Assembly: GCA_025765615.1 (NCBI GenBank)
Contig: JAIVFJ010000491.1
Span: forward strand, 1-32,779
DNA from: Zopfochytrium polystomum
Taxonomy: Eukaryota; Chytridiomycota; Chytridiomycetes; Chytridiales; Chytridiaceae
Reading direction: 5' to 3'
Length of the DNA: 32,779 nucleotides
A program made the position numbers and the translations under genes. Every line of letters begins with the position of its first letter. The first letter of the stretch is position 1. This document shows positions 20,203-29,540 of this stretch, piece by piece. The notes below the pieces were generated by a model, which searched no databases, was not told where the DNA came from, and saw only the letters and a list, made by a program, of their open reading frames with translations.

Positions 20203-21247
20203 ATGTCCTCCACTCGCTCGTTTGCTTCATTTAACAGAGCACAGGCTACAGAACCAGCATGGCCAGCGGCTACTAGCATGACTCCTGTGTCTGATGGAGT
20301 GACTGTAGCACCTTGAGCACGTACTAGCTAGCTATCAGGTCGTACCGACAGGCGAGAAGAACAGGAACGACACTATCACTGAGAGACATGAGAACAACAA
20401 GCGCAATATACATGCGTTCATAGCACAGAGGAAGTGGAATGGCAAGTTGGAGGGACTAGCTGCGTTCTGTGTTGCATCACAGTGGGGAACTGTTGTGCCA
20501 ATGTGTAACGAGGAGATAGCCTTGCACAGGAAGATAGTGGAGAACATGGTGAGAACACGTGCGATCGAGGCATTCCCACTGAACTGGAGGCAGGAGATAT
20601 CCTTCGGAATGTGGACGCTAGGCCCCAGACTTACAGTCGAAGTGGGTATGACACAGCCGTACATTGCGTCATCAACGGTAGAGCTGCTGCAGGTATCACA
20701 GGCCCAGAGCAGAGCCATGTTCGAGGGGCTGCATGTTGTACATCAGGGCAGTAGCACAGGTCACCCATGTTCCGCTCCTCTCTCCGCGTACATAGACGAG
20801 AGACCCAGACTGAGCGGGAGACTGGCCATACCGATTCGCAATATGATCCGAGCAGAGGGAGAGGCAATTCCTGCATCTGATCCCACGTTCCTGTATACGT
20901 GCGGCAGTGTGCTGAATGCCATAGTGAGATCCGACAAGCAGACAGTAACATGCCTCTTGACACCCACTGCACTGAGCATACTGGCTGATGCTATACACGG
21001 ATTGGGATACCCTGTGGTCAAGGAGATCACGAACTTCAGATTCAGGTCCATGGGCAGTACAGCAACGCGCAATGGCTACGTGCGAATCATGGCAGATGGC
21101 TCGGTTGCTACGCAGGGACTCCCGGCCACAGCATTCGAGCTACTGCGGGTCATAGAGCATGGAGTACATGCTGTCATGAGTAGGTCACATACAACCGTAG
21201 CATTCCTCCAGTCGCTCATGGTACGTGATATTCCAGTGCAGTTTTAA
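20203..21247 (+). CDS. Gene P: hypothetical protein with possible +1 frameshift near the start
   Basis: The main open frame (20309-21247) has no early ATG; its first is at 20501 (MCNEEIAL), although the codons before that look coding (NRNDTITERHENN). A short ORF in the adjacent frame begins at ATG 20203 (MSSTRSFASFNRAQ), runs 37 codons and ends at TGA 20314-20316, overlapping the open region of the main frame. A +1 shift at CCT TGA would join them, either as programmed frameshifting or as a one-base lesion. The C-terminal part (NGYVRIMADGSVATQG followed by a helix-like segment) faintly recalls one TBP-type repeat, but this is weak. The stop TAA lies inside GTTTTAAAC, shared with the convergent RPB1-like gene A. 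No function is assigned. Confidence 0.5.
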
Positions 21248-21253
21248 ACTACC
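21241..21253. terminator. GTTTTAAACTAC motif between convergent P and RPB1-A
   Basis: The 12-mer GTTTTAAACTAC contains the stop of P (TAA 21245-21247) and, on the other strand, the stop of RPB1-A (TAG, 21251-21249) followed by TTTAAAAC. The identical 12-mer recurs at 29541-29552 with the RPB2-like stop in the same place. A bidirectional 3'-end signal is inferred. Confidence 0.45.
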
Positions 21254-23090
21254 GTGCACTAGAGACTGAGAGATATGCAATTGGATTCAGATTGCCACTG
21301 GCTATGCAGAACAGGGGAGATCGGCCATTTGCTACCATGCGCTCCAAGCTGAACTCATGTACTGGGCTTCTGTTGAAGAGCGAGACATTGTGGCACAGTA
21401 TCAGTGACAGGAAATTGCACTGTGTGTATAGCATGAAGTCGCACTGTGTGGTGCTGGTCATTGGCTTACTCACATCCGCTGTCTCCAGACTCGCATCGAG
21501 TATGGACACGAAATCCACTATCTCGTCTCTAGCAGCTGGTATGCTGTATTTCTGGCAGATATAGCTGGTCATCATAAGCAGAGACATGAGACGCGACTTT
21601 GGGCTGTTGAATAGTGACTGGGTATGCTCCCTGCTAGTGATGAACAGCGGCCGTCCGTGCCTGCGTACTACAGATGACACATTGTCGCTATGTGCTGTAC
21701 GCTTGATGAGTGAATCACTGGCACTGTTCGAGTAATACAGCGCGACCTGGCCTGTGCCTGTCAGCAGAGACATTAGATCCTCAGACTGGGCATCGTCTGC
21801 TTGATGCTTGGCACGATTCAGGCTCTCCTGCACCATAGCCTCTGTCAGCTTAGTAGCCAGTCGCAGCCCAGGGAGACCGTATACAGCAAGGCCGTGAGGT
21901 ACAGTAAGTCGAGGGATAGCGGGGCGCTGATCACTAGCTTCCAGCCACTGCACATCGAACATGGCGTCTGCTGATGTTGACTCAGCGGAGATTACCTTCA
22001 AGTAGCGTGACACAACGTAGCTGCTAGACACAGTAAGGTGACTCTCAATGACATTCGCCATACGCTTCAGGCTGTCCTGAACTATGTCATCCAGGTTGTG
22101 CTCCTTGCTGTACGTAGCTGCCACTTGCATGCGAGGCTCTTCCTTGCACCGACAGAGAGCATAGTATGGTGTGTCGAAGTCATACTCACCTGCTGTAGTG
22201 ATACTGATGGTTGACGCGAGCATGAAGTCACTGTTCCCATCATCTGGCACCGGCACACGCATCTGCTGTTCATATGCTTGGCTGATAACGCTGCTGCTGA
22301 ACTTAGTGTTGCTCTCCTTCAGCATACCTGCCATGATCTCGGCAACTGCGCTGGGGCTTGATACCACGCAAAAGTGCACCTCGTCACCGTCGAAGTCAAG
22401 ATGCAATCTCTCGCACATATTCGGGTGACACCCGATGCAATTGAACTCCCATGCTCGTATGAGTACAGGCTGGAGTGAATCAACAGAGATCACAGGGCAC
22501 CGCCATAGCAGACCGCAGTCACCATCTGTAGCAGCACGGAAGTTGAAGTACAGCGACAGCAGCTCACCATCCGACACCCGAATCGGTACCTTCATCCGCC
22601 CAAGCCATCTGCTAGGCACTCTGATCTCGTTGGACTGCATGTCCCACACTGGCACAGCAACACCACGTGCATTGGTCATACTGCGTATACTGAAGGTGGA
22701 GCCACGCACCATGCCTCGCTTACCTAGCATCAGTTGCTTGACTGCAGCAGAGAATGCCGACGACTGGCGTGTACCTGCGAAGAGATCCCTGTTGGCAGCT
22801 GCACGTGGATCTTGAATGTCATCATCCTCGAATGTCATGAATCGCGGGAATCCTATCACGTAGTCATCATCTGCTACATGCTCTCCAATCAGATGCCCAG
22901 AACATGCCGTGTGCGATGGAATGTGACACAGCCTCGTGCTTACATTGTCACTAGCATCAGTTGATATGTACTTCAGATTGTGTACATCAATCTCTGTCAG
23001 CTGAATGGATGTGATCTTCGGAGCGGTATCTACCCTCGAGTGTGCCCGTACATAGCGGCTGAGCGTGAATTCAGGTGGTACGTGCTCCAT
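21249..23090 (-). CDS. RPB1-like RNA polymerase largest subunit, compact paralogue A, 613 aa
   Basis: A divergent homologue of the RNA polymerase subunit that carries the catalytic Mg site. In order: an N-terminal TSIQLTEIDVHNLKYIS-type segment like the start of RPB1; CSGH (~62), resembling the CPGH zinc region; GKRGMVRG (~123), matching the conserved GKxGRxRGN block; RCPVIS (~190), like the RQPxLH block; and LDFDGDE (~232), the aspartate triad of NADFDGD. RPB1 usually exceeds 1300 residues, so most of the clamp and the C-terminal domains are missing or unrecognisable; no clear trigger-loop GEPxTQ motif is seen. I chose ATG 23090 (MEHVPPEF) because the protein then aligns end to end with paralogue B. 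An upstream ATG at 23270 would run antisense into the chitinase start. Confidence 0.8.
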   Translation of the reverse strand: MEHVPPEFTLSRYVRAHSRVDTAPKITSIQLTEIDVHNLKYISTDASDNVSTRLCHIPSHTACSGHLIGEHVADDDYVIGFPRFMTFEDDDIQDPRAAANRDLFAGTRQSSAFSAAVKQLMLGKRGMVRGSTFSIRSMTNARGVAVPVWDMQSNEIRVPSRWLGRMKVPIRVSDGELLSLYFNFRAATDGDCGLLWRCPVISVDSLQPVLIRAWEFNCIGCHPNMCERLHLDFDGDEVHFCVVSSPSAVAEIMAGMLKESNTKFSSSVISQAYEQQMRVPVPDDGNSDFMLASTISITTAGEYDFDTPYYALCRCKEEPRMQVAATYSKEHNLDDIVQDSLKRMANVIESHLTVSSSYVVSRYLKVISAESTSADAMFDVQWLEASDQRPAIPRLTVPHGLAVYGLPGLRLATKLTEAMVQESLNRAKHQADDAQSEDLMSLLTGTGQVALYYSNSASDSLIKRTAHSDNVSSVVRRHGRPLFITSREHTQSLFNSPKSRLMSLLMMTSYICQKYSIPAARDEIVDFVSILDASLETADVSKPMTSTTQCDFMLYTQCNFLSLILCHNVSLFNRSPVHEFSLERMVANGRSPLFCIASGNLNPIAYLSVSSAR

Positions 23091-23235
23091 CCGGTGCTGT
23101 GATCCAGTGTTTAAAATGAAGCTCCAGGACGCAAGAGCATGAATACTGATAGACTGATATTGAATGGCTGATGCCCGGGGCACATGCCACATGCTGGCTG
23201 CCAAACGCTTGCACTCCCATTCAGTGCACGTATCT
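23091..23235. promoter_or_regulatory. Divergent intergenic region of RPB1-A and chitinase
   Basis: This 145-bp gap between two divergent start codons must hold both 5' regions. GTTTAAAAT at 23109-23117 resembles the 3'-end motif of neighbouring genes and lies 19-27 bp upstream of the RPB1-A ATG, where it could act as an A/T-rich promoter element. No other signal is evident. Confidence 0.3.
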
Positions 23236-25488
23236 ATGACAGGCATTAACCTCACGTTGCTCGTACTCATACTCAGCTGGGCTCATGCAGCCTGGGGCTA
23301 CTGCACGACGAGAACCGTGCCGTTGGGTGCTGGCTGTTGGCAGCTAACGCAAGACTGCGGCATTACGCAAGCTCAGTTGGAGCAATTCAACTCATATGAC
23401 AGTGCGTTCTGCTCACACTTAGTAAGCGCACAGACATACTGCTGTACATCGGGTGGGTTACCTCCAACCGGGCCCTCTCCATCTGCTAATGGTACATGCG
23501 CTCTGTACTACGTGAAGAGTGGAGATACTTGCTCAGCTATCGCCCAAGCCACAGGCACTAACTATGCGAACTATGATGCATGGAATGCCAATAACTGGCA
23601 GTGGCACGGATGCTCCGGTCTGTTGCCTGGCGATGTGATCTGTGTCTCTACTGGCACTCCACTGCCTAACCCGCAACCAAAGCAGAACACAGACGGGAGC
23701 TGCTACACATACACAGTCCAGAGTGGCGATACATGCGATGCACTTGACAGGAAGTACAATCTGAAGACAGAGCAGATCGAGTCATTCAACACACTCACCT
23801 TCAGATGGCTAGGATGCAACAGACTGCAGGCCGGTGCTGTAATCTGTCTCTCCACTGGCTCCGCTCCTTTGCCACCTGTCGATCCTGCTGCTGAATGCGG
23901 ACTGCAGAGCATGGTCAATGGGAAGCGCAACGGGACCTGTGTACTGAACACATGCTGCAGCAAGTGGGGCTTCTGCGGTACTACAGCCGATTTCTGTGGC
24001 ACAGGATGTCAGTCCAACTGCGGTATGGGATACCCCCAATCTGCTACATCACCTCCAGCACATAGCCAGTACAGAGTGGGATACTATGCGACGTGGACCA
24101 GGGGCAACGCATGCACTGCGAGTTCCCTGTTGCAGTACAACCTGACTGGCTACACTACTGGCATTCGCAACCATTACCAGCGACTACAAGATAGCATTCG
24201 ATGCAAGCGCACAAGCTGCACTATCTGAACTGGCGAAGCTATCGGGTGTGAAGCGCATGGTGTCGATTGGTAGATGGGGGTTTACTGATGATCCAGCCAC
24301 TCAGCCCATATTCAGCCGGATGGTAGCTAATGGCAGATCAGTGTTCATCCAGTCTCTCGTTGCTATGCTGAATGCAGGTACAGTTGATGGGTTCGACCTG
24401 GACTGGGAGTATCCCACTGCAAGTGATAGGGGCGGCAATGCACAGGACATACCGAACTACCTGCAGCTGTTTAGTGACATGAGAAAGGCCATGCCCAATG
24501 CTCCTATATCTGTGACTGCACCCGCTTCACTGTGGTACTTGCGTGGCTTCGATATCAAGGCAATCTCCTCATACGTTGACTTTATCAACTATATGACCTA
24601 TGACTTCCACGGGCAATGGGACTATGCAAACAAATGGACAGGGCCATTCCTCAGGTCGCACGTCAATTGGACTGAGACAGTAGATGCTCTCTCGCTGATA
24701 GTGAGAGCAGGTGTCCCGAGCAACAAGGTCACACTGGGTATCGCCCACTACGCGCGCAGTTTTAGAATGTCAAGCACAGGATGCACCCTGCCTGGATGTA
24801 CGTTCTCATCGCAAGTAGCAGACGCTGGCACGTGTACTGGCACAGGAGGCATATGGACTCAGCCTGAGATCGATGAGTACGTGAGACTGTATGGGGAACA
24901 CTTCAATCGGTACTTCGACGCTCAGTCCAGGTCTACGATTGGTGCTTATGGGAACCAATGGGGAGCATATCTCACAGAAGATGAGATGCAATACAGGAGA
25001 CAACAGGCGGCAGCAATGAATCTCGCGGGAACGATGGAATGGGCTATTGACATGCTGCCATCAATACAGACAATACAGCCAGTGATAGCTACCAATGCTA
25101 GACAGGGTATCTCCTATGACAGCCAGAACATCACTAAGGCATACTGCGATCAGTTTGCAGACTACAACCTACTGAACATAGACTCAGTACCAGAGCAATG
25201 TCGCGGGCAGACACTACGCAGGGGAGTCATGAGGAATGTAACTGACGCAGTGTCCAAATTCAGACAGCTGGATACTGATGGTGACTACCCTGGCTACTTC
25301 CGGGCGCAGGTAGAGGCCACGAAAGACTAGTACGGTTCATGGCAGCCAATGGGACCAGGTACTTCCGCTGTACCACAGGCTATACACTCAATGGACCATG
25401 CTGCAATAACGCAACAGGCACCGGCTGGGTTGACGCGTGTGATGAATGGGGCGCAGTGACGTTCAGTGGCGTGCGACAAGGGGACTGA
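23236..25488 (+). pseudogene. Secreted LysM-LysM-CBM18-GH18 chitinase, broken by two frame changes
   Basis: From ATG 23236 a signal peptide (MTGINLTLLVLILSWAHA) leads into a Cys-rich segment, two LysM domains (residues ~91-140 and ~157-210, each with SGDTC), a CBM18 hevein-type chitin-binding domain (~219-263, CCSKWGFCG) and a GH18 catalytic domain from ~278. The GH18 acid motif DGFDLDWEYP (about 24383-24414) is intact, but the usual SxGG is SIGR. Near 24155 the frame changes and a few conserved residues are missing, suggesting a small deletion. At about 25327 a second shift is needed to reach a Cys-rich tail (YFRCTTGYTLNGPCC) ending at 25488. This architecture occurs in fungal subgroup C chitinases and the chitinase subunit of yeast killer toxins. 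It would have been secreted to act on cell-wall chitin; as read it is inactive. Confidence 0.8.
25426..25485 (+). repeat. 60-bp direct repeat, copy 1 (chitinase tail)
   Basis: This 60-bp segment from the Cys-rich chitinase tail is repeated at 26182-26241 with one mismatch (GCGACAAG against GCGGCAAG). Flanking bases differ on both sides, so the unit is sharply bounded. Confidence 0.9.
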
Positions 25489-25550
25489 TGACAGGTGTGC
25501 GTTGTGCGATGCCACTGAATGGTAACGGTGATTGGTAGTGAGTGTTAAAA

Positions 25551-25754
25551 CCGCCTTGTCGGCGGTGATGGTCGATTGTGTTGTGTGGATGTCAAAGCCG
25601 CCTCTCGGCGGTGGTTATCGATTGTCGATTGTGGAGGGCAAAGCCGCCTTGCCGGCGGTGGTGGATCGACTCTGCTTTATTTAGAGTAGAGCCGCCTTGC
25701 CGGCGGTGGTGGACCGACTGTTCATTACGCCAAGTAAAGCCGCCTTGCCGGCGG
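25551..25754 (+). repeat. Array of five CCGCC-N4/5-GGCGG palindromes at 46-48 bp spacing
   Basis: Stems start at 25551, 25598, 25644, 25692 and 25740, each CCGCC, a 4-5 base loop (TTGTC, TCTC, TTGCC, TTGCC, TTGCC) and GGCGG. They usually sit within a wider AAAGCCGCCTTGCCGGCGGTGGT core. Spacers of about 25 bp differ but often carry CGATTG or CGACT. The period is close to 48 bp, so one frame stays open through it; that is probably incidental. It is a minisatellite with hairpin units. Confidence 0.85.
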
Positions 25755-26181
25755 TGGTGACTGGTTGTGTGTTGTGCATAATGTCGATGGCCTATTGAGA
25801 CTGGCCAATGATGGTCGATCGTGAAGCCGCTTACATGTCCATGGCTACTCATTCACCATTGTGAGTTTTTAAAAGCTAGTCGTGCAATACGCTGTACCGA
25901 TTGACAGTGGACCGCAAGTATGCTCAACGTGCTAAGAGGAATAAGTGTGTTCTTGCTCTCTCATGTCTTGTGTAGTGCCCTCTTACGAACACGGTGAGTC
26001 GTGTGTGGTTGATCGGTTGTGCTGTGATGACGGGATGGCGAGTAAGAACTTAATGAGAGCATCAAAGGGTAAACTCATTCCAACCTAAAGCGAACCCAAC
26101 GAGGGAGCGGTAGGGGGGGCTAATTATACTGCGAGAGAGTGCGGGGAGTAGTGGGCGCGGAGTGATGGTGTGACCGGTGCA

Positions 26182-26241
26182 TGGGTTGACGCGTGTGATG
26201 AATGGGGCGCAGTGACGTTCAGTGGCGTGCGGCAAGGGGAC
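26182..26241 (+). repeat. 60-bp direct repeat, copy 2
   Basis: It is 59/60 identical to 25426-25485 but stands in non-coding sequence, so it is a copied fragment of the chitinase tail. Confidence 0.9.
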
Positions 26242-26918
26242 AACGGAGAGTGGTTGTCGGCTTTGGTACACGGTAATCGGCGGACCGACTTCCGATCGCG
26301 TATTATCGATTCCTGATAACGGAGTATCGACTTACCGTAGCATAACCAACCTTTCACAGATACTCCAGAGAGCAATAGCTTATTGACGAGAGATCGAATT
26401 AACCACTTACAGCTTCTTAACACGGGTAGCAGACTTCTCTCGCAATAACCACAGCTAGATTGAATGACGAACATTCCTATCCCAACCTCTCTTTCTCCCA
26501 CAACTAGTAGCAATGAATTGCCGTACGCATGATTAGCGTTACATCGTTCAATCGGTGAGTGATGAATTCGTTAGTGCATTACATGGCGAGCGTAGCGAGC
26601 TCCTGCCTATGCGTGTCGTAAACGTTCCCTACTTTGACCTCTTTCACCAACCCCAGTTAGCAGGGTGTCGTTCCCTGATTCACCGGTTGAGGCTACTCCT
26701 ATTCATTTCAGTAATCAAACGTATAGAGTGATTCGATGTCCGACCAGAATAAGGCTAACTAGCACTGTCTCGTGATGCAATTGGAGTCATGTGGTGAGCT
26801 TCATCTAGATTTCTCTAGCGATTGGCGTCCACAGCGGATTCCCACGATAACAGTGTTTCGTTAGCCTGCTTCCTCGACTCTGCAACACCGAGTTCTACAC
26901 GACCATTAATACGACAGA

Positions 26919-26933
26919 GCGAGCGTAGCTCGC
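26919..26933. repeat. GCGAGC-GTA-GCTCGC perfect hairpin
   Basis: A 6-bp perfect inverted repeat with a GTA loop. A related element, GCGAGC-GTA-GCGAGC in direct orientation, lies at 26586-26600. Function unknown. Confidence 0.6.
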
Positions 26934-27441
26934 CTTGTAACACACTTATGAATTCAGACTTGTATTGATTGACACTACGAAGCATGGTTGATTCGTTACA
27001 CCGATGAGCCTGTTGGTGTAACCAGTTGCTTCATTGTTACTATGCAATGTTTATCGAGCCTGATTATGCTGTGCTTGTTTAAGTTCTTAGTAGCTTACCG
27101 GTTGGGTCGTTCGCTGACTTACTGGTTCATCGACTTGCATACTTCGGTTAATATACTTGTTGATGATCCGGTTTCGCACACTGCATTTCTCGTTGGTTGA
27201 TTCATTGCATTGTTGTGTTTGTTACTTGCCTGATTATACTGTGTGTTCGCTAAATTTTTAGGTTCGATGCTAGTTGGTGTGCTGCATTCGGTTAAGGCTC
27301 AAATGATAGTTCATCTATGTTGCGTATGGGACCGTATGGTGGTACGTCGACGCGTAGTGCTCTTAAAGTGTCAGGATCAAGTATTCTGGTGCTAGTCAGC
27401 ATGACAGCGTACATCTAGTCAATACATTGCACCGTGACGCT

Positions 27442-29271
27442 ATGGTTGGCACAGTTAGTTACGAGGTACCGGTAGTGAAGCATAGACGTTATGTGCGATA
27501 CGGTTCTGCTGTAGATGCAGCACCGAGAGTCACTAGTGTCACTCTATCGCCATTGCGTGTCGAGAACTTGAAGTGTATACCGTTACCGAAGGATCGTCTA
27601 CTGAGCAATCCGATCTTGCTGAGTAATTGTCTGATACACGATTATTGTGATGGACATCTCGAGGTTGATGAACATGAGCACACTGGTGTTCCTCCTATGT
27701 ATCTAAGCTCAGATCCGTCTATACTCAACGCGTTCGACAAACTCAATCGAGGATTGCATACGAGGGCATTGAACAACATTAACTTCGCAGTTGGACTACG
27801 TAACGAGATATCGGGCAAGCGTGGATTGTTCCGTTACGCAGTTACTGGAGCTAGTTCAGTAGCATGCATGAGAGGCGTCGGAGTCTGTCATTGGGACGAC
27901 GATCCTAGCTTGGTCTATGTGCCTAAGAAGTGGACAAGTAACCTAAGGCTGCCTCATCAGGTTATGGATTCGCGTCAATTCGGTAAGTCTGGTAGGTTCA
28001 CGATTGCTACCATTAACGGTGATTGCTACGGAATATTGTCAAGAGCACCTGCCATATCGGAGTTCTCTGTACAAGCAGTGAGAATACGACCTTACGATGG
28101 ACCAGCTGTACGCATACACGCTAGTATGTGTGATCCGCTCAATGGTGATTTCGATGGTGACGAGTATCAAGTTGCAATATTCCCTGAGTCTAACTGCGTG
28201 AGTGAGATTAAGTACTTCATAGGCAAGGCATCTCATGAACGGTTCTCAAAGCAGTCAATTGCTGACACGAGAGCATCGTATGGATCATTCGAGCGTGAGG
28301 TAGATGACTTCATGCTTCTCAGTACGGTTAGTGTTACATCGACACAACTTGAATCCGCTAACATGCGCATGTACAACTTATGTGGTCTGAAGGGTAAAGT
28401 ATGGACGGAGGCACGTAAGAGACTGTTCGAACTACCCTACTCTGTTGATGAGTATGAGGAGCTGTCCAAGAAGGCTATTACTCAGATGGCTGAGAGTCAC
28501 GTTACAGTGCCAGACGGTTTCGTGCTAGGTCGCCAGCTTAAACACTTACTTGTCCAGACGAATACACGCGATGGGATCATCAGTACCGATTGGTGCTCAC
28601 AACATACACGTAACATGGTCAGCGCTACTGATGTAATGTATAAACATGTACCGGAAGCTGGTTATCCCGGAATGAAGTTAGCTCTAGCCTTCAGCAATCG
28701 CATCATGCAGTCGTTGCTTGACTTGGCTAAAGGCAGAGGTACTCCAGTGTCGGGCAATCTGTTACTAAGCTTCCTCAGTGAGTCCAGTTCGATACACATT
28801 GGCAGGAACGGCACAGGCACAATGACCATCACATCTGACATTACTGAGTTGAATAGCGATCAACTGTCAATGACTTCCTCAAGATCATTAGCTAGAACGA
28901 GATGCAAGACTTTTGTCGACTTATTCGCAATGTGTATGAAAGTTACGCAGTACGGTTGTAGAACGCTGGATATTACACCGAGAGAGAATCAGTTGTATGA
29001 GTTCAGTCATATGCTTTACACTGCATTAATCACTAACAATGATGCTGCAATCTCTAGCGTAAGACAAGAGAAGTTCATGTTGACTACCGATGCACAACCT
29101 CTGGCAATTGCATTAGCCGATGATTCGTACTCACTTGATATCCTGAGGGCTAGTCGTACTGTCGATATGTCTTCCGAATTATCGGACAATCGTAACGCCA
29201 TGGTAGCAATCGCTCTCTCTAGCTTCGACTCACTGTATGAGAAGTCACCGATACATGTGTTCAAGCTGTAG
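27442..29271 (+). CDS. RPB1-like RNA polymerase largest subunit, compact paralogue B, 609 aa
   Basis: A clear paralogue of RPB1-A, almost equal in length, sharing blocks throughout: RYVR...VDAAP near the start; CDGH (~67) for the CPGH-like region; GKRGLFR (~123); RAPAIS (~200); NGDFDGDE (~236) with the three catalytic aspartates; DDFMLLSTVSVTS; ESHVTVPDGFVLGRQLK; and PGMKLALAF. B and A otherwise differ at most positions, so the duplication is old or the two come from different elements. The codon flavour is more A+T-rich than in A. I chose ATG 27442 (MVGTVSYEV); the frame opens at 27367 without an earlier ATG. The stop TAG is followed at once by TTTTAAAAC. As in A, no canonical trigger loop or full clamp is visible. 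Confidence 0.8.
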   Translation: MVGTVSYEVPVVKHRRYVRYGSAVDAAPRVTSVTLSPLRVENLKCIPLPKDRLLSNPILLSNCLIHDYCDGHLEVDEHEHTGVPPMYLSSDPSILNAFDKLNRGLHTRALNNINFAVGLRNEISGKRGLFRYAVTGASSVACMRGVGVCHWDDDPSLVYVPKKWTSNLRLPHQVMDSRQFGKSGRFTIATINGDCYGILSRAPAISEFSVQAVRIRPYDGPAVRIHASMCDPLNGDFDGDEYQVAIFPESNCVSEIKYFIGKASHERFSKQSIADTRASYGSFEREVDDFMLLSTVSVTSTQLESANMRMYNLCGLKGKVWTEARKRLFELPYSVDEYEELSKKAITQMAESHVTVPDGFVLGRQLKHLLVQTNTRDGIISTDWCSQHTRNMVSATDVMYKHVPEAGYPGMKLALAFSNRIMQSLLDLAKGRGTPVSGNLLLSFLSESSSIHIGRNGTGTMTITSDITELNSDQLSMTSSRSLARTRCKTFVDLFAMCMKVTQYGCRTLDITPRENQLYEFSHMLYTALITNNDAAISSVRQEKFMLTTDAQPLAIALADDSYSLDILRASRTVDMSSELSDNRNAMVAIALSSFDSLYEKSPIHVFKL

Positions 29272-29280
29272 TTTTAAAAC
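29271..29280. terminator. GTTTTAAAAC palindrome at the RPB1-B stop
   Basis: A perfect 10-bp palindrome whose first G is the last base of the TAG stop of RPB1-B. It belongs to the recurring motif at gene ends (21241-21253, 29541-29552, 1433-1440). Confidence 0.45.
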
Positions 29281-29298
29281 CACTCACTCGATCTGGGT

Positions 29299-29526
29299 AT
29301 GACCTGCAGCTTTCACTTGCCAATAGACTGCATAAAGAAGCGGAAGCCAACTGGAGCAGAAGCAATGGGCGAGAGCATCCCGACAGCATCACTCAGAGGA
29401 TACATCGTAAGTGTACATGCTGGGGGTGATAAAGCAGCGATACTTGCGAAATACTCCAAGCCAGTGTCTGCAGGTGGAACAAGCACAGCACTACAGTGGC
29501 TACGCACTAAAGCAGGGATCGTGTGA
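29299..29526 (+). CDS. Gene Q: small hypothetical protein, 75 aa
   Basis: A short ORF from ATG 29299 to TGA 29526, lying exactly between two GTTTTAAA[A]C motifs, which supports its being a real transcription unit. It contains a basic patch (CIKKRKPTG) near residue 14 and a C-terminal segment PVSAGGTSTALQWLRTKAGI. I recognise no family. It sits between RPB1-B and the convergent RPB2-like gene. It may be a small gene or a remnant of a larger one. Confidence 0.4.
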   Translation: MTCSFHLPIDCIKKRKPTGAEAMGESIPTASLRGYIVSVHAGGDKAAILAKYSKPVSAGGTSTALQWLRTKAGIV

Positions 29527-29540
29527 TTCTGCTGGTTGTT

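Larger units (their letters stand above)
25489..27441. other. Gene-free region with repeats and GC hairpins
   Basis: Nearly 2 kb without a convincing gene. It holds the five-copy GC palindrome array (25551-25754), a degenerate sixth core near 25825, copy 2 of the 60-bp repeat, two GCGAGCGTAGC-type elements (26586-26602 and the perfect hairpin 26919-26933) and isolated TTTTAAAA-like motifs (25544-25552, 25865-25875). Text from about 25500 to 29280 looks poorer in G+C than the flanking genes. No tRNA or rRNA signature was found. The last ~250 bp must include the 5' region of RPB1-B. Confidence 0.6.

Noticed and set aside
20447..20500. TTG start for gene P
   Set aside because: Non-ATG initiation is not needed. 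Coding-like sequence continues upstream, and a frameshift from the ATG at 20203 or a start at 20501 are better alternatives.
23091..23270. N-terminal extension of RPB1-A to the ATG at 23270
   Set aside because: It would overlap the chitinase start antisense and has no counterpart in paralogue B.
25551..25754. CRISPR array
   Set aside because: Spacers share sequence, repeats are imperfect, no cas genes are present and the context is eukaryotic. A palindromic minisatellite explains it.
25578..25760. Repetitive PPCRRW protein
   Set aside because: It arises from the ~48-bp period of the GC palindrome array staying in frame. There is no start context or other coding evidence.
26988..27200. Hydrophobic 70-aa ORF
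   Set aside because: A short, low-G+C chance frame in gene-free sequence with no motif at its end and no neighbour relation.
25489..27441. Mitochondrial DNA insertion, suggested by GC clusters
   Set aside because: No mitochondrial gene, tRNA or strongly A+T-rich sequence is seen. GC hairpins alone are not enough.
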